This document shows positions 55,347 through 64,000 of a DNA stretch of 64,000 bases, piece by piece. The notes beneath the pieces were generated by a model that saw nothing but the letters and a program-made list of their open reading frames with translations, did not search any database and was not told the DNA's origin. Position 1 is the stretch's first letter. Each line of letters opens with the position of its first letter. The translations under genes and the position numbers were made by a program. Where the stretch lies: assembly GCF_052076105.1 (NCBI RefSeq), contig NZ_CP197245.1, positions 3,844,001-3,908,000 of the forward strand, given 5' to 3'. This stretch comes from Tardiphaga sp052076105. Lineage in GTDB: Bacteria; Pseudomonadota; Alphaproteobacteria; Rhizobiales; Xanthobacteraceae.

Positions 55347-55407
55347 ACACTCTCTGTCCGTGTCGTCATGGCGGAGGCAAGCCCGGCCATGACGAATGAC
55401 AGAGTGT
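55347..55407. repeat. Long imperfect palindromic element after glcB
   Basis: ACACTC..TGTC..TCGTCATGGC (55347-55372) pairs with GCCATGACGA..GACAGAGTGT (55386-55407), with short bulges and a 13-base loop. The TCATGGC/GCCATGA core is shared with the element at 51210. It has no U-tract. Confidence 0.7.
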
Positions 55408-55426
55408 CGATCGCATCGACGCAAGT

Positions 55427-55456
55427 AAAAGCCCTGGCAAACCGCCGGGGCTTTTT
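55427..55456. terminator. Intrinsic terminator between glcB and the small membrane protein gene
   Basis: AAAAGCCC..GGC pairs with GCC..GGGCTTTTTT. With A-rich and T-rich flanks it can end both the plus-strand glcB and the minus-strand membrane-protein transcripts. Confidence 0.85.
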
Positions 55457-55471
55457 TGTTAGTTCAACTCG

Positions 55472-55627
55472 CTAGAAAATCGCGATGTATTTCAGCAGCG
55501 AGATCACACCGAGAATGATCACGACAACGCGGCAGATCTGCTTCGCGCGGTTGTCGATCGGCAACAGATTGATCAAGTACAGAATGAGAATGACGACGAG
55601 AAAGGTAATGAGAGCGCCGACGAGCAT
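55472..55627 (-). CDS. Small membrane protein, Thivi_2564-like
   Basis: A 51-residue protein with two hydrophobic helices (about 3-20 and 33-48) joined by NLLPIDNRAKQICR. This matches the short Thivi_2564-type membrane proteins. The ATG at 55627 is chosen because the frame upstream codes no conserved residues. Its function is unknown. Confidence 0.7.
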   Translation of the reverse strand: MLVGALITFLVVILILYLINLLPIDNRAKQICRVVVIILGVISLLKYIAIF

Positions 55628-55959
55628 ATGCGTATCCCCCAGACTCAATGGAAACGAATAGCAGCCCCGGTCATCGCCGCGGCTGTTCAACAGTGATCCA
55701 ACGTGGGCGGGAGCATTGGGTTCCCGGATCGGAACAAAAGAACCCGTCGGAGCCGGTACCAAGAGATGCATTTCGGAAGAGTTCCGTGCTCTCAAGGCAG
55801 TAAGTATTTACCTCGTCGGACGAGGCAGCTGCGCCCAAGAATGCTTACGCACAAACTACCTAAGGTAGCTGTGCTTCAAGCCCGTCTCAGAATACGCGTG
55901 CAATCGGAAATATTTACCATTTGAAGCCTTACTAAATCAAACAATTTGGGGGATTCATG
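55628..55959. promoter_or_regulatory. Upstream region of the first chemoreceptor gene
   Basis: This 330-base gap holds the promoters for the small membrane protein (minus) and the chemoreceptor (plus). Its last 55 bases (AATATTTACCA.TTG.AGCCTTA...GGGGATTC) match the leader of the second chemoreceptor at 58209-58260, so the duplicated unit includes upstream sequence. I see no gene in the rest. Confidence 0.6.
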
Positions 55960-58053
55960 ATGTTCAATCGATTGACCGTTTCCGCATTGCTTCAATCTGT
56001 CATCGTAGTCATGGCGCTTTGCGTGGTCGCCGTTCTGGCAACGACAGCCTGGGATTCGTACGGGCGGTTACGTTCAGCCAGCCGTATCTCGGTGATTGCG
56101 GACGCCTCTGCGAATGCCTTCAAGGCGATGCATAATTTGCGCACCGACCGTGCGTCGACGAACCGGAACCTCAACAACGAGACAGTCATTCAGCCCGACG
56201 GGGAAAAATATCTACGCTCCATTCGCGATTCCGAGATGCCAGCGATGCGAGCAGCGGCTGATCTCATTGCCACCATCGAATTCGCCGATCAAAAGACGCT
56301 GCACCCGACGCTGGTCCAGCTGATCAACAAGCTGACCGCTCTGCAAACCGAATCCTGGGACGCGATGAGCAAGCCGAAGGCGTCGCGCCGCGCAGCCCTC
56401 GGCAAGGAGTACATGGAGACCACGCAGGCGCTGCTTGAAACACTGGAGAAAGTGTCGGCCCAGCTCGCCGCCGCGGTGAACCACAACGATCCCATGATCG
56501 ATCAACTACTGTCGATCAAACAAGCGGCCTGGCTGCTGCGCAACACCGCCGGCGAAGGATCCCTCCTCGTCGCGAACGGCCTTGCCGCCGGGCGCGCCAC
56601 ACCGGAAAATAAGCTCGCCTACACCAAGTTTGTTGGCGGCATCGACGCCGCCTGGAATGCGCTGGAATTGTCCGCGTCTGGAATGCAGCTTCCGGCCGGC
56701 CTGGCTGCAACCATAGCTGCCGCGAAGGTGGCTTATTTCGACCCGCAATATATGGCTCTTCGTGACCGCGTCATGAATGCACTGGTGAACGGCGAAAAGC
56801 CCGAAATCACCGCAAGTGAATGGACCCCAATCACCGTTGATCGCATGGGCAGCGCGGTTACAGTTGCTGAACGAGCGCTAAATGAAGCAAAAAGCCACAC
56901 CTTGACGCAGTGGACTGCCGCGCAGCACGCGTTGATTCTGCAATTGGCACTGCTCGCTGCCGCGCTCGGCGTAGCATTCGGCAGCATGATTGCCGTCACC
57001 CGCCGCGTCATCACTCCGCTGCACACCATTCGCGATGCGATGCTGAAAGTCGCCGCAGGCGATCTCGCCGTCGATGCCGGCTATTCCGAACGGAAGGACG
57101 AAATCGGCGCGCTCGCCGGCGCTCTGGAGACCTTCAAGCAACAGGCCAAGGAGAAAGCACAGATCGAACAGCAGGAGCGCAACCGCAACGCCGACGCGAC
57201 CCAGCGGCAGCAGGCCATCGAGCAGCATATCGGGACCTTCGAGGTCCAGATGCGCGATGCGCTCAACGCGCTCGGCAACGCGTCCGATCAGATGAACACC
57301 ACATCGGATGGCATGGCAGTCGTGTCCAATCAGACCAATGCCCGCGTGCAGGATGCTGCGCGCGCCTCCGGCGAAGCCTCAGTGAATGTGCAGAACGTTG
57401 CTGCCGCGGCGGAAGAGCTGAGTGCCTCGATCAACGACATCAGCCGCCAGGCATCGCATGCCGCGGGAATCGCCAGTCGCGCCGTCAATCAGGCGCAGGA
57501 AACCGATGGCACCGTCCAAGGCCTCGCCAAGACGGCCAACCGGATCGGCGAGGTGGTCGGGTTGATCAACGATATCGCCTCGCAGACGAACCTGCTGGCG
57601 CTCAACGCCACTATCGAAGCCGCGCGCGCCGGCGAGGCCGGACGTGGCTTTGCGGTCGTCGCATCGGAAGTGAAGTCGCTGGCCAGCCAGACCGCCAAGG
57701 CGACCGACGATATTTCCGAGCAGATCGCAGATATCCAGAAGGTCGCCAATGAGGCCATCGAGGCCATCAAGTCGATCGGCGGCATCATCGGCGAGGTCAA
57801 TGAAGTGGCAACTGCCATCGCCGCGGCCGTCGAAGAACAGGGTGCCGCGACACAAGAGATCACCCGGAGTACGCAGCAGGCTGCCGATGGCACCCGCAAT
57901 GTGTCGGACAATATCGCCGGCGTCAGCGCCGATGCGGACGCAGCGGGCGCAGCCGCGCAGAATGTGAAGGTAGCCTCGGAAACGCTGGCCACGCAGACGC
58001 GCCAGCTTGGCACACAGGTGACGGACTTCCTCGGCAAGATCCGGGCAGCCTAG
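55960..58053 (+). CDS. Methyl-accepting chemotaxis protein, tandem copy 1
   Basis: A 697-residue transmembrane chemoreceptor: helix 1 (about 12-32), a large periplasmic sensor (about 33-320), helix 2 (about 322-345), HAMP (about 346-400), and a methyl-accepting signalling domain with the EAARAGEAGRGFAVVASEVKSLA hairpin tip region. I use the second of two adjacent ATGs (55960), because it aligns with the GTG of copy 2. The sensor domain is not one I recognise. There is no CheR-binding pentapeptide at the C-terminus. Confidence 0.95.
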   Translation: MFNRLTVSALLQSVIVVMALCVVAVLATTAWDSYGRLRSASRISVIADASANAFKAMHNLRTDRASTNRNLNNETVIQPDGEKYLRSIRDSEMPAMRAAADLIATIEFADQKTLHPTLVQLINKLTALQTESWDAMSKPKASRRAALGKEYMETTQALLETLEKVSAQLAAAVNHNDPMIDQLLSIKQAAWLLRNTAGEGSLLVANGLAAGRATPENKLAYTKFVGGIDAAWNALELSASGMQLPAGLAATIAAAKVAYFDPQYMALRDRVMNALVNGEKPEITASEWTPITVDRMGSAVTVAERALNEAKSHTLTQWTAAQHALILQLALLAAALGVAFGSMIAVTRRVITPLHTIRDAMLKVAAGDLAVDAGYSERKDEIGALAGALETFKQQAKEKAQIEQQERNRNADATQRQQAIEQHIGTFEVQMRDALNALGNASDQMNTTSDGMAVVSNQTNARVQDAARASGEASVNVQNVAAAAEELSASINDISRQASHAAGIASRAVNQAQETDGTVQGLAKTANRIGEVVGLINDIASQTNLLALNATIEAARAGEAGRGFAVVASEVKSLASQTAKATDDISEQIADIQKVANEAIEAIKSIGGIIGEVNEVATAIAAAVEEQGAATQEITRSTQQAADGTRNVSDNIAGVSADADAAGAAAQNVKVASETLATQTRQLGTQVTDFLGKIRAA

Positions 58054-58095
58054 GCAGGGCCTCATCAGTCACGGCATCGAGCGCTGACAAATATC

Positions 58096-58124
58096 AAAAA
58101 GCCCCGGCATCGTCGGGGCTTTTT
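58096..58124 (+). terminator. Intrinsic terminator between the two chemoreceptor genes
   Basis: AAAAAGCCCCG (58096-58106) pairs with CGGGGCTTTTT (58114-58124) around a seven-base loop. Both receptor genes are therefore likely transcribed as separate units. Confidence 0.9.
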
Positions 58125-58260
58125 CGTTGCAGCGTCGCCGGGCACGAAAATCGGCCACCTCAAGTAGCATCATCAGAAACGAGTTTATCAAGACGGGCGT
58201 GAACGTGAATATTTACCAATTGCAGCCTTAGATACCGGAAATATTTTTGGGAGATTCATT

Positions 58261-60354
58261 GTGCTTCATCGATTGACGGTTTCCGCATTGCTCAAGTCCG
58301 TGATCGCCATCATGGCGGTCTGTGTCGTCACATTCCTCATTCTCAGTGCGTGGGAATCATATGGGCGCCTCAACGTCGCCGGGCGCATGTCGACCATCGC
58401 CGAGGCATCCGGCCATGTGTTCAAGGCAATGCACAATCTGCGCACTGACCGGTCCACGACGTTCCGCACATTGAACGCCGATGTCGTGATCCAGCCCGAT
58501 ACCGAGGCCTATCTGCGCCGTATCCGCGGCGCCGAAATGCCGGCAATGAAAGCAGCAGGAGAATTGCTGGTCACCGCCGACTTCCCCGGCAAGGCGACGC
58601 TCGTGCCTGAGTTTAACCGGCTGATGCAGGCATTGATCGCGTTGCAGACCGAATCCTGGGACCAGATGAGCAAGCCGAAGGCCTCGCGCCGCGCAGGCCT
58701 CGCCAAGGAATTCCAGGACAATGTCGATTCCGTTCTGGCCATGCTTGAAAAAGTATCCTCCGCTCTCACGGCCGCCGTAATCCACAACGATCCGGTGATC
58801 GATCAGTTGCTGTCGATCAAGCAGATGGCCTGGCTGATGCGCAACACATCGGGCGATGCCTCCGTCATTGTGTCCAACGCACTCGCGGTCAACAAGATCT
58901 CGCCGGAACTGCAGCGAAGCTATGTGAAGCTGACAGGCGGCATCGAAACTGGATGGAATGCGCTGGACATCGCATCGTCGGGGACTGAACTGCCGCAAGG
59001 TCTCATCACAGCCCTTGCAGCAGCGAAGGCATCCTATTTCGATCCGCAATACCTGGCGCTGCGCGACCGCCTGATTCAGGCCGTTGCAACCGGCGAGAAA
59101 CCCGAAATGGCGGCGACAGCCTGGACACCGCTGACCGTGGACAAGATGAGCACGGCCGTGGTCGTAGCCGAGCGTGCACTTGACGAGGCCAAGAACCACA
59201 GCATCGCGCAATGGTCGGTCGCGCAACGCTCGCTGATTTTGCAACTTGTGCTGCTGGGTACCGCGATCCTGCTGGCCGTGGGCGCCATAGTCACAATCAC
59301 GCGCCGTGTGACCACGCCACTGCTCACGATCCGCGACGCGATGCTGAAAGTGGCCGGCGGCGATCTCAGCGTCGATGCCGGCTATAGCGACCGCCAGGAC
59401 GAAATCGGCGCCTTGGCCGGCGCATTGGGGACCTTCAAGAAACAGGCGATGGAAAAAGCCGAGATCGAGGCGCAGGAACGCCATCGGAATGCCAATGCCA
59501 GCCAGCGCCAGCAGGCCGTCGAACAGTATATCGGCATGTTCGAGATCCAAATGCGCGACACGCTGGGCACTCTTAACAGCGCCTCCGATCAGATGAATAC
59601 GACATCCGACGGCATGGCCGCCGTGTCCAGCCAAACCAATGCCCGCGTGCAGGATGCTGCGCGCGCCTCGGGCGAAGCCTCAGTGAATGTGCAGAATGTC
59701 GCCGCTGCGGCCGAGGAGCTGAGTGCCTCGATCAACGACATCAGCCGCCAGGCATCGCATGCGGCGGGCATCGCCAGCCGCGCCGTCAGCCAGGCACAGC
59801 AGACCGACAATACCGTTCAGGGCCTAGCCAAGACGGCCAACCGGATCGGCGAAGTCGTCGGCCTCATCAACGACATTGCTTCACAAACCAATCTGCTGGC
59901 GCTCAATGCCACCATCGAAGCAGCGCGCGCCGGCGAAGCAGGCCGTGGCTTTGCGGTCGTTGCGTCCGAAGTGAAGTCGCTGGCCAGCCAGACGGCCAAG
60001 GCGACCGAGGATATTTCCGAACAGATCGCGGACATCCAGAAGGTCGCCAATGAGGCCATCGAAGCCATCAAGTCGATCGGCGGCATTATCGGCGAAGTAA
60101 ATGAAGTCGCCACCGCGATTGCAGCTGCGGTCGAAGAACAGGGCGCAGCGACGCAGGAAATCACCCGTAGCACCCAGCAGGCGGCCGATGGCACCCGCAA
60201 TGTGTCGGACAATATCAGCGGAGTCAGTGCTGATGCCGACGCAGCCGGTGCAGCCGCCCAGGACGTGAAAGTGGCATCAGAGACGCTGGCGACGCAGACG
60301 CGCCAGCTCGGAACTCAGGTGACGGACTTTCTCGGCAAGATCCGCGCGGCCTGA
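58261..60354 (+). CDS. Methyl-accepting chemotaxis protein, tandem copy 2
   Basis: A 697-residue paralogue of the receptor upstream with the same layout. From NARVQDAARA to the C-terminus I count six differences in 238 residues, while the periplasmic sensor differs at many positions, so the copies should send the same output for different ligands. The start is GTG 58261 with GGGAGATTC about eight bases upstream. A short hairpin (GTGGCGCGG/CCGCGCCAC, 60369-60393) sits between it and the converging DUF2865 gene. Confidence 0.95.
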   Translation: MLHRLTVSALLKSVIAIMAVCVVTFLILSAWESYGRLNVAGRMSTIAEASGHVFKAMHNLRTDRSTTFRTLNADVVIQPDTEAYLRRIRGAEMPAMKAAGELLVTADFPGKATLVPEFNRLMQALIALQTESWDQMSKPKASRRAGLAKEFQDNVDSVLAMLEKVSSALTAAVIHNDPVIDQLLSIKQMAWLMRNTSGDASVIVSNALAVNKISPELQRSYVKLTGGIETGWNALDIASSGTELPQGLITALAAAKASYFDPQYLALRDRLIQAVATGEKPEMAATAWTPLTVDKMSTAVVVAERALDEAKNHSIAQWSVAQRSLILQLVLLGTAILLAVGAIVTITRRVTTPLLTIRDAMLKVAGGDLSVDAGYSDRQDEIGALAGALGTFKKQAMEKAEIEAQERHRNANASQRQQAVEQYIGMFEIQMRDTLGTLNSASDQMNTTSDGMAAVSSQTNARVQDAARASGEASVNVQNVAAAAEELSASINDISRQASHAAGIASRAVSQAQQTDNTVQGLAKTANRIGEVVGLINDIASQTNLLALNATIEAARAGEAGRGFAVVASEVKSLASQTAKATEDISEQIADIQKVANEAIEAIKSIGGIIGEVNEVATAIAAAVEEQGAATQEITRSTQQAADGTRNVSDNISGVSADADAAGAAAQDVKVASETLATQTRQLGTQVTDFLGKIRAA

Positions 60355-60378
60355 GCGGGATCGATAACGTGGCGCGGA

Positions 60379-61011
60379 TTATTCCCGCGCCACCACCGGC
60401 ATCCGCTCATACTTTGCCTGCAGCGACGGCGACACCGGCGACATGTTCAGCAATGCGCCGCGCTTGTCAGCGCCGCGGCCCGTGACCATCAATCCCTCGG
60501 CACCAGCGACAATGTCGCCTTTGCGCAAGGTCGGGTCGTTCTCGAGCTTCACCGGCGCCAGACCGATCTGGTCCTTGCCGTTGCAGGTGCAACCGGCCAC
60601 GAGCTCGGTGCGATACTTGAATGCATTGGGCAGCTCCGAATACGGCTTGCCGCCGTCTGTCACCGCTGTGTCGATACTGCTGCCATAAACAACCTTGGTA
60701 TCGCTCGCCGGACAGAAATTATTGCACGACGCTGCGCGGCTCTGACTGTCGGTGGCTGATATCGGGAAGTAGCGCCCATCGCACGTGCGCACGCAAAAAG
60801 CCTGACGCCCACCGCTTGCTGCGCGAGGGCGCTGCTCCTGCACCGGTGGACCTTCATTGACAAAAGGCAGCGAGATATCGGGGCCACGGCCACGCGCCAT
60901 CCCGCCGAACAATGCCGAGAAAAAATCCTGTGCCTGCGCCGGGGCAGCACCGAGCACAACAATCGCCGTGACCGCGCCGAGGGCCATCCGTTGTCCTGAA
61001 AATCGGGTCAT
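60379..61011 (-). CDS. DUF2865 exported protein
   Basis: A 210-residue exported protein (signal peptide about 1-28, cleavage after PAQA). It has a Cys-rich middle part (AFCVRTCDGRYFPIS ... ASCNNFCPAS ... GCTCNG), the DUF2865 signature in Rhizobiales, probably a small disulfide-bonded periplasmic domain. Function is unknown. It lies downstream of the L,D-transpeptidase on the same strand with a 39-base gap, suggesting an envelope role. Confidence 0.85.
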   Translation of the reverse strand: MTRFSGQRMALGAVTAIVVLGAAPAQAQDFFSALFGGMARGRGPDISLPFVNEGPPVQEQRPRAASGGRQAFCVRTCDGRYFPISATDSQSRAASCNNFCPASDTKVVYGSSIDTAVTDGGKPYSELPNAFKYRTELVAGCTCNGKDQIGLAPVKLENDPTLRKGDIVAGAEGLMVTGRGADKRGALLNMSPVSPSLQAKYERMPVVARE

Positions 61012-61050
61012 GGAGCCTCCAGCGCGGTATCAAGGCGGAATGATCGACTC

Positions 61051-61842
61051 TCAGTAGAGCGACGATGCCGAAAGGTTCATCGCCTGACGGCCCGGAGCTG
61101 GCTGCGCGCCCGCAGGGCGCACCGAGATCGACGTGACGCTGCGCGGTACCGGGGCCGTGCGCGCCTCATAGCGTGGGGCGACCGACTTCGGCAGCACCAC
61201 AACCTTGGTCCCAACGCTGACGCGGCTGAAAAGGTCCTGCACATCTTCATTGGTCAGGCGGATACAACCCGACGACACGAACTTGCCGATGGTTGACGGA
61301 TCATTGGTGCCGTGGATGCGATAGGCGCTGGAGCCGAGATACATAGCGCGGGCACCAAGCGGATTGCCGGGACCGCCAGCCATGAAGCGCGGCAGATAGG
61401 GCTGACGCGCGATCATTTCCTGTGGCGGATGCCAATCCGGCCATTCCGCCTTGCGCGAGACGGTCTGCGTGCCGGACCAGGTGAACCCCTCGCGGCCAAC
61501 ACCGACGCCGTAGCGAATCGCGCGGTTGTTGCCGAGCACATAGTAAAGCTGGGTATTGCCCGTATCGATGATCACTGTGCCCGGCGCTTCGCGGGTCATA
61601 TAGCTGACCTCGGCGCGACGCAGGCGCTCGGGGAGAGCGGCATCCATGTTCTCCCGCACCCGCGGTGCGGACATCACGTCGTCGCCCGGTGGAAATGCAC
61701 CTTGCGCAGCCGGTGCATAGTTCATCAGCTGCGCCGATGCGCTGGAGATGAACGGTGGAGCAGCGATCAGAGCGGCTGCAACAAAGAACGCGTTTGTGAG
61801 ACGCAGCGAAAGCTTGCGGTTTCCAGATGATGCCTGTGACAT
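61051..61842 (-). CDS. L,D-transpeptidase (YkuD domain)
   Basis: A 263-residue exported protein (signal peptide about 1-38) with a YkuD catalytic domain. The motif HGTNDPSTIGKFVSSGC contains His177 and nucleophile Cys193, followed by IRLTNEDV. It crosslinks peptidoglycan stems (3-3 links) or attaches outer-membrane proteins to the wall. It is upstream of DUF2865 on the same strand and divergent from the AI-2E permease gene, with about 237 bases between them. Confidence 0.92.
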   Translation of the reverse strand: MSQASSGNRKLSLRLTNAFFVAAALIAAPPFISSASAQLMNYAPAAQGAFPPGDDVMSAPRVRENMDAALPERLRRAEVSYMTREAPGTVIIDTGNTQLYYVLGNNRAIRYGVGVGREGFTWSGTQTVSRKAEWPDWHPPQEMIARQPYLPRFMAGGPGNPLGARAMYLGSSAYRIHGTNDPSTIGKFVSSGCIRLTNEDVQDLFSRVSVGTKVVVLPKSVAPRYEARTAPVPRSVTSISVRPAGAQPAPGRQAMNLSASSLY

Positions 61843-62079
61843 GTGACTGCCCCGTTTGGCGACGCGTCATCGTCGTGATGACCGCGCAACCAACTGCGCC
61901 GAGGCCTCGCGGTTCCCTCCCCGCGATCGTCCACCGAATGATTTGTCAACCAAGGAACCATCACGAAATCGCGACGGAACTTTTGCGGTATGGTCGTGTT
62001 GTAGAGCCCGATCGCATGTTGGCGATCCGACGCGCGAACGAGATGTGCGCGAATAAATGGCGGCATGTCGGGATAGCTC

Positions 62080-63189
62080 ATGAGTGAAGTCCGCGCTCTC
62101 CCCGAAAAGCCTGCAGGCACGCCGGTGCCCGAGAGCAAGATCGAACAGCCGCCGGTGATCCGCCGTGCCGAGGTGGTTGCTTTCACACTGGTATCGCTGC
62201 TGGTGATCACCGTGGTTGCGGTGCTTTATGTCGCCAAGGCATTCTTTCTGCCGATCGTGACAGCCTTCATCATTGGCACCATGCTGTCGCCCGCAGCGAG
62301 CTTTCTCGAAAAGCACCGCATTCCACGATCCGTTTCGGCGGTTCTGATCGTAACTGCCGTCTGCGCGGGCCTTTCCTTTATCGTCGGTCTCATCTCATCG
62401 CCACTGATGGAATGGACGACACGGCTCCCCGAGCTCGGTTCGCTCCTCAAGAACAAGCTGCATGTCTTCGACCGGCCGCTGGCGCTCTGGCACCAGATAC
62501 AGGGCATGTTCGGCAGCACCGAAACGCTTGCGACAACAAAGTTCGAGCTGCCGAAGATCGACTGGGTACAGCCCACCGTTGAATTCCTGTCGCCGACTTT
62601 CACCGAATTCCTGCTGTTCTTCGCCACGCTGGTACTGTTCATCGCAAGCTGGACAGATCTGCGCCGCGCGCTGGTGATGAACTTCGCCGATCACGAATGG
62701 CGGTTGCGGACGCTGCGCATTCTCAATGCCATAGAGACCAGCCTTGGCGAATATCTGCTGATGGTCACCATGATCAATTTCGGGGTCGGCATTGCCACCG
62801 GCGCAATCTGCGCGGCCACAGGCATGCCCAACCCGGCGGGCCTCGGTGCGCTAGCAGCCACGCTCAACTTCTTCCCGATCATCGGCCCTGTCGCCATGTT
62901 CGTCATTCTGGTCGCGGTCGGCATCATTTCGTCGGAGACGATCGCCGCCGGCATGATCGCGCCGCTGCTCTTCGTCGGCCTTACGTTCCTCGAAGGCCAT
63001 TTCATTACGCCCGCGATTATCGGACGAAAATTGCAGCTCAACGCGCTGGCCGTGTTCATCGGACTGGCCTTCTGGACCTGGTTGTGGGGTCCGATGGGCG
63101 GCTTTCTTGCCGCACCGATCCTGATTGTCGGCCTGATCCTGAAAGAGCACTTGATGCCGATCAATTCGCCGCAGTTGCCGCCGGAGTAA
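62080..63189 (+). CDS. AI-2E family transporter (UPF0118)
   Basis: A 369-residue permease with about eight membrane helices. The GALAATLNFFPIIGPVAMFVIL and LEGHFITPAIIGRKLQLNALAVF segments are the family signature. Despite the name, members transport varied substrates or act as Na+/H+ antiporters, so AI-2 export should not be assumed. The cytoplasmic N-terminus is Pro-rich. It is followed by the DUF883 gene on the same strand. Confidence 0.9.
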   Translation: MSEVRALPEKPAGTPVPESKIEQPPVIRRAEVVAFTLVSLLVITVVAVLYVAKAFFLPIVTAFIIGTMLSPAASFLEKHRIPRSVSAVLIVTAVCAGLSFIVGLISSPLMEWTTRLPELGSLLKNKLHVFDRPLALWHQIQGMFGSTETLATTKFELPKIDWVQPTVEFLSPTFTEFLLFFATLVLFIASWTDLRRALVMNFADHEWRLRTLRILNAIETSLGEYLLMVTMINFGVGIATGAICAATGMPNPAGLGALAATLNFFPIIGPVAMFVILVAVGIISSETIAAGMIAPLLFVGLTFLEGHFITPAIIGRKLQLNALAVFIGLAFWTWLWGPMGGFLAAPILIVGLILKEHLMPINSPQLPPE

Positions 63190-63264
63190 TCCGGCTCTAC
63201 TGATGGAACCTACGGTCTAACCGGGCGTTTCTGCATTGGATTTTCAGTATCAGGGGAGCTTCGC

Positions 63265-63636
63265 ATGGCGGATATCGATGGCCTGGATGAACTCAAGAAA
63301 CTGACCGACAAAGCAACCTACAGCCGCCTTCAGAAGGATCTCGCCGCCGTGAAAAACGATGTTGCAGCCCTGACCGAACAGATCACAGACGCCCTCAATG
63401 CCTTTACCGGCCAGGCCACCAAACAGGCCCGCCGCGGCGTCAGGCAAGCCCGCGCCGATGCCGAAGACATGATGTCCGATATGCGGGAGCGCGGCAGCGC
63501 TGCCTATGATGCTGCGCATGACGCCGCCTATTCGCTTGAGGAAACGCTGGAAGACAGCATTACCCAGCGGCCGCTGGCCGCCGTCGGACTGGCGCTCGGC
63601 CTCGGAATCCTGATCGGGATGGCTTGGCGCCGCTGA
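63265..63636 (+). CDS. DUF883 (ElaB/YqjD-like) membrane-anchored protein
   Basis: A 123-residue protein with a helical N-terminal part (1-95) and a C-terminal membrane segment (AVGLALGLGILIGMAWRR), the YqjD/ElaB pattern. Relatives in E. coli tether ribosomes to the membrane in stationary phase. The gene is followed by a holin-X-like protein, a common pairing. The function here is inferred from the family. Confidence 0.85.
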   Translation: MADIDGLDELKKLTDKATYSRLQKDLAAVKNDVAALTEQITDALNAFTGQATKQARRGVRQARADAEDMMSDMRERGSAAYDAAHDAAYSLEETLEDSITQRPLAAVGLALGLGILIGMAWRR

Positions 63637-63729
63637 GCATATGCGCAGGATTGAGTTGTGATGAACTGGCGGTGCCCGAAGGTACCGTCAGTTTTCTTTG
63701 TATTTTAGAGTTCGGGTTCGGGGGCTTCC

Positions 63730-64000
63730 ATGCTGAAGGGTATTATCGACGATCTCAAGAATAGCACAGGCAACAGCCTGCGCATGACTTCACTCATGGC
63801 ACTGGCGGGTTTTGCCGGCTTTGTAGCGCTGTGCTTCCTATGTGCGGCGGCTTTCATCGCGGTGATGCAGCGCTATGGCATCGTTGAGGCCTGCCTGACC
63901 ATCGCCGGCATCTTTGTGGTTGTCGCGGCGATCTTCGCACAGGTCTATGCGACCAAGCAGAAGCAGGCCCGCGAGCGCGCAGCAGCTGCGGCACGTGCAG
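63730..64000 (+). CDS. Phage-holin-X-like membrane protein, 3' truncated by window
   Basis: Ninety complete codons are visible before the window ends. Two hydrophobic helices (about 21-45 and 52-70) are followed by a basic, Ala/Arg-rich cytoplasmic tail. The layout matches the holin-X/YqjE family that accompanies DUF883 proteins; the name does not imply a prophage. The ATG at 63730 has a weak GGGGG ribosome site. The true end is outside the window. Confidence 0.75.
   Translation, partial: MLKGIIDDLKNSTGNSLRMTSLMALAGFAGFVALCFLCAAAFIAVMQRYGIVEACLTIAGIFVVVAAIFAQVYATKQKQARERAAAAARA

Noticed and set aside
56000..60354. Assembly duplication of the chemoreceptor gene
   Set aside because: The sensor domains, leaders and synonymous sites differ and a terminator separates the genes, so this is a true ancient tandem pair.
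62080..63189. Quorum-sensing AI-2 exporter
   Set aside because: The family name is historic; nothing nearby (luxS, lsr genes) supports AI-2 use, so only the family is reported.
63265..64000. Edge of a prophage, because of a holin-like protein
   Set aside because: Holin-X-like proteins next to DUF883 proteins are chromosomal stress/envelope genes; no phage structural, integrase or attachment sequences are seen.

Overview
The window is about 64 kb of high-GC chromosome from an alphaproteobacterium, most likely of the Bradyrhizobium/Rhodopseudomonas/Afipia group (Nitrobacteraceae). The evidence is the gene order DUF4164-zapA-6S RNA-fthC-ymdB, the tkt-gap-pgk-fba cluster, alphaproteobacterial marker families (RcdA/DUF1465, DUF1192, DUF2849, DUF2865), and intergenic palindromes of the type scattered through Bradyrhizobium-like genomes. 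This placement is inferred from gene content; no rRNA is present. I see no tRNA, CRISPR array, insertion sequence or prophage.

Layout. 1-3.3 kb: a 5'-truncated molybdopterin dehydrogenase large subunit overlapping a tri-haem cytochrome c. 3.3-5.8 kb (minus): YmdB phosphoesterase, 5-formyl-THF cyclo-ligase, 6S RNA, ZapA and a coiled-coil DUF4164 protein. 6-14 kb (plus): transketolase, GAPDH, phosphoglycerate kinase, class II and then class I aldolase, and a divergent ThiE-like protein, forming a lower-glycolysis/Calvin-type carbon cluster. 14-16 kb: a Sel1-repeat protein and an inositol-phosphatase-family enzyme. 16-20.4 kb (minus): an RND efflux pump and its adaptor. 20.4-23.5 kb: a decayed methyltransferase fragment, then a MotA/ExbB-like plus OmpA-like pair and an acetyltransferase. 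23.5-31 kb: ABC exporter, L31, TetR regulator, MipA, acyltransferase, RcdA, a candidate small RNA, DUF1192 and a quinone oxidoreductase. 31-41.9 kb: a large membrane GGDEF-EAL protein, a polytopic glycosyltransferase-like protein, YqgE, a lone DsbD N-terminal-type domain, a flippase, a 3-hydroxybutyrate dehydrogenase/patatin pair and a CAP lipoprotein.

41.9-53 kb is an assimilatory sulfur locus: sbp-cysT-cysW-cysA (minus), then cysG-DUF2849-cysI-DUF934 (minus), then divergently a second sbp-cysT-cysW set with no ATPase gene of its own. Together they import sulfate, make sirohaem and reduce sulfite; the sulfate-activating genes and cysH are not in the window. 53-55.6 kb holds malate synthase G and a small membrane protein. 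56-60.4 kb holds two tandem chemoreceptors with almost identical signalling domains. 60.4-64 kb holds envelope genes: DUF2865, an L,D-transpeptidase, an AI-2E-family permease, a DUF883 protein and a holin-X-like protein cut by the window end.

Most of the window is ordinary core genome. The least explained items are the candidate small RNA at about 29.74-29.84 kb with two anti-Shine-Dalgarno-like segments, the ThiE-like protein without obvious catalytic signatures, the ATPase-less second sulfate transporter with an unusual divergent control region, and the MotA/OmpA-type membrane pair that has no flagellar neighbours. I found no clear new multi-gene system.
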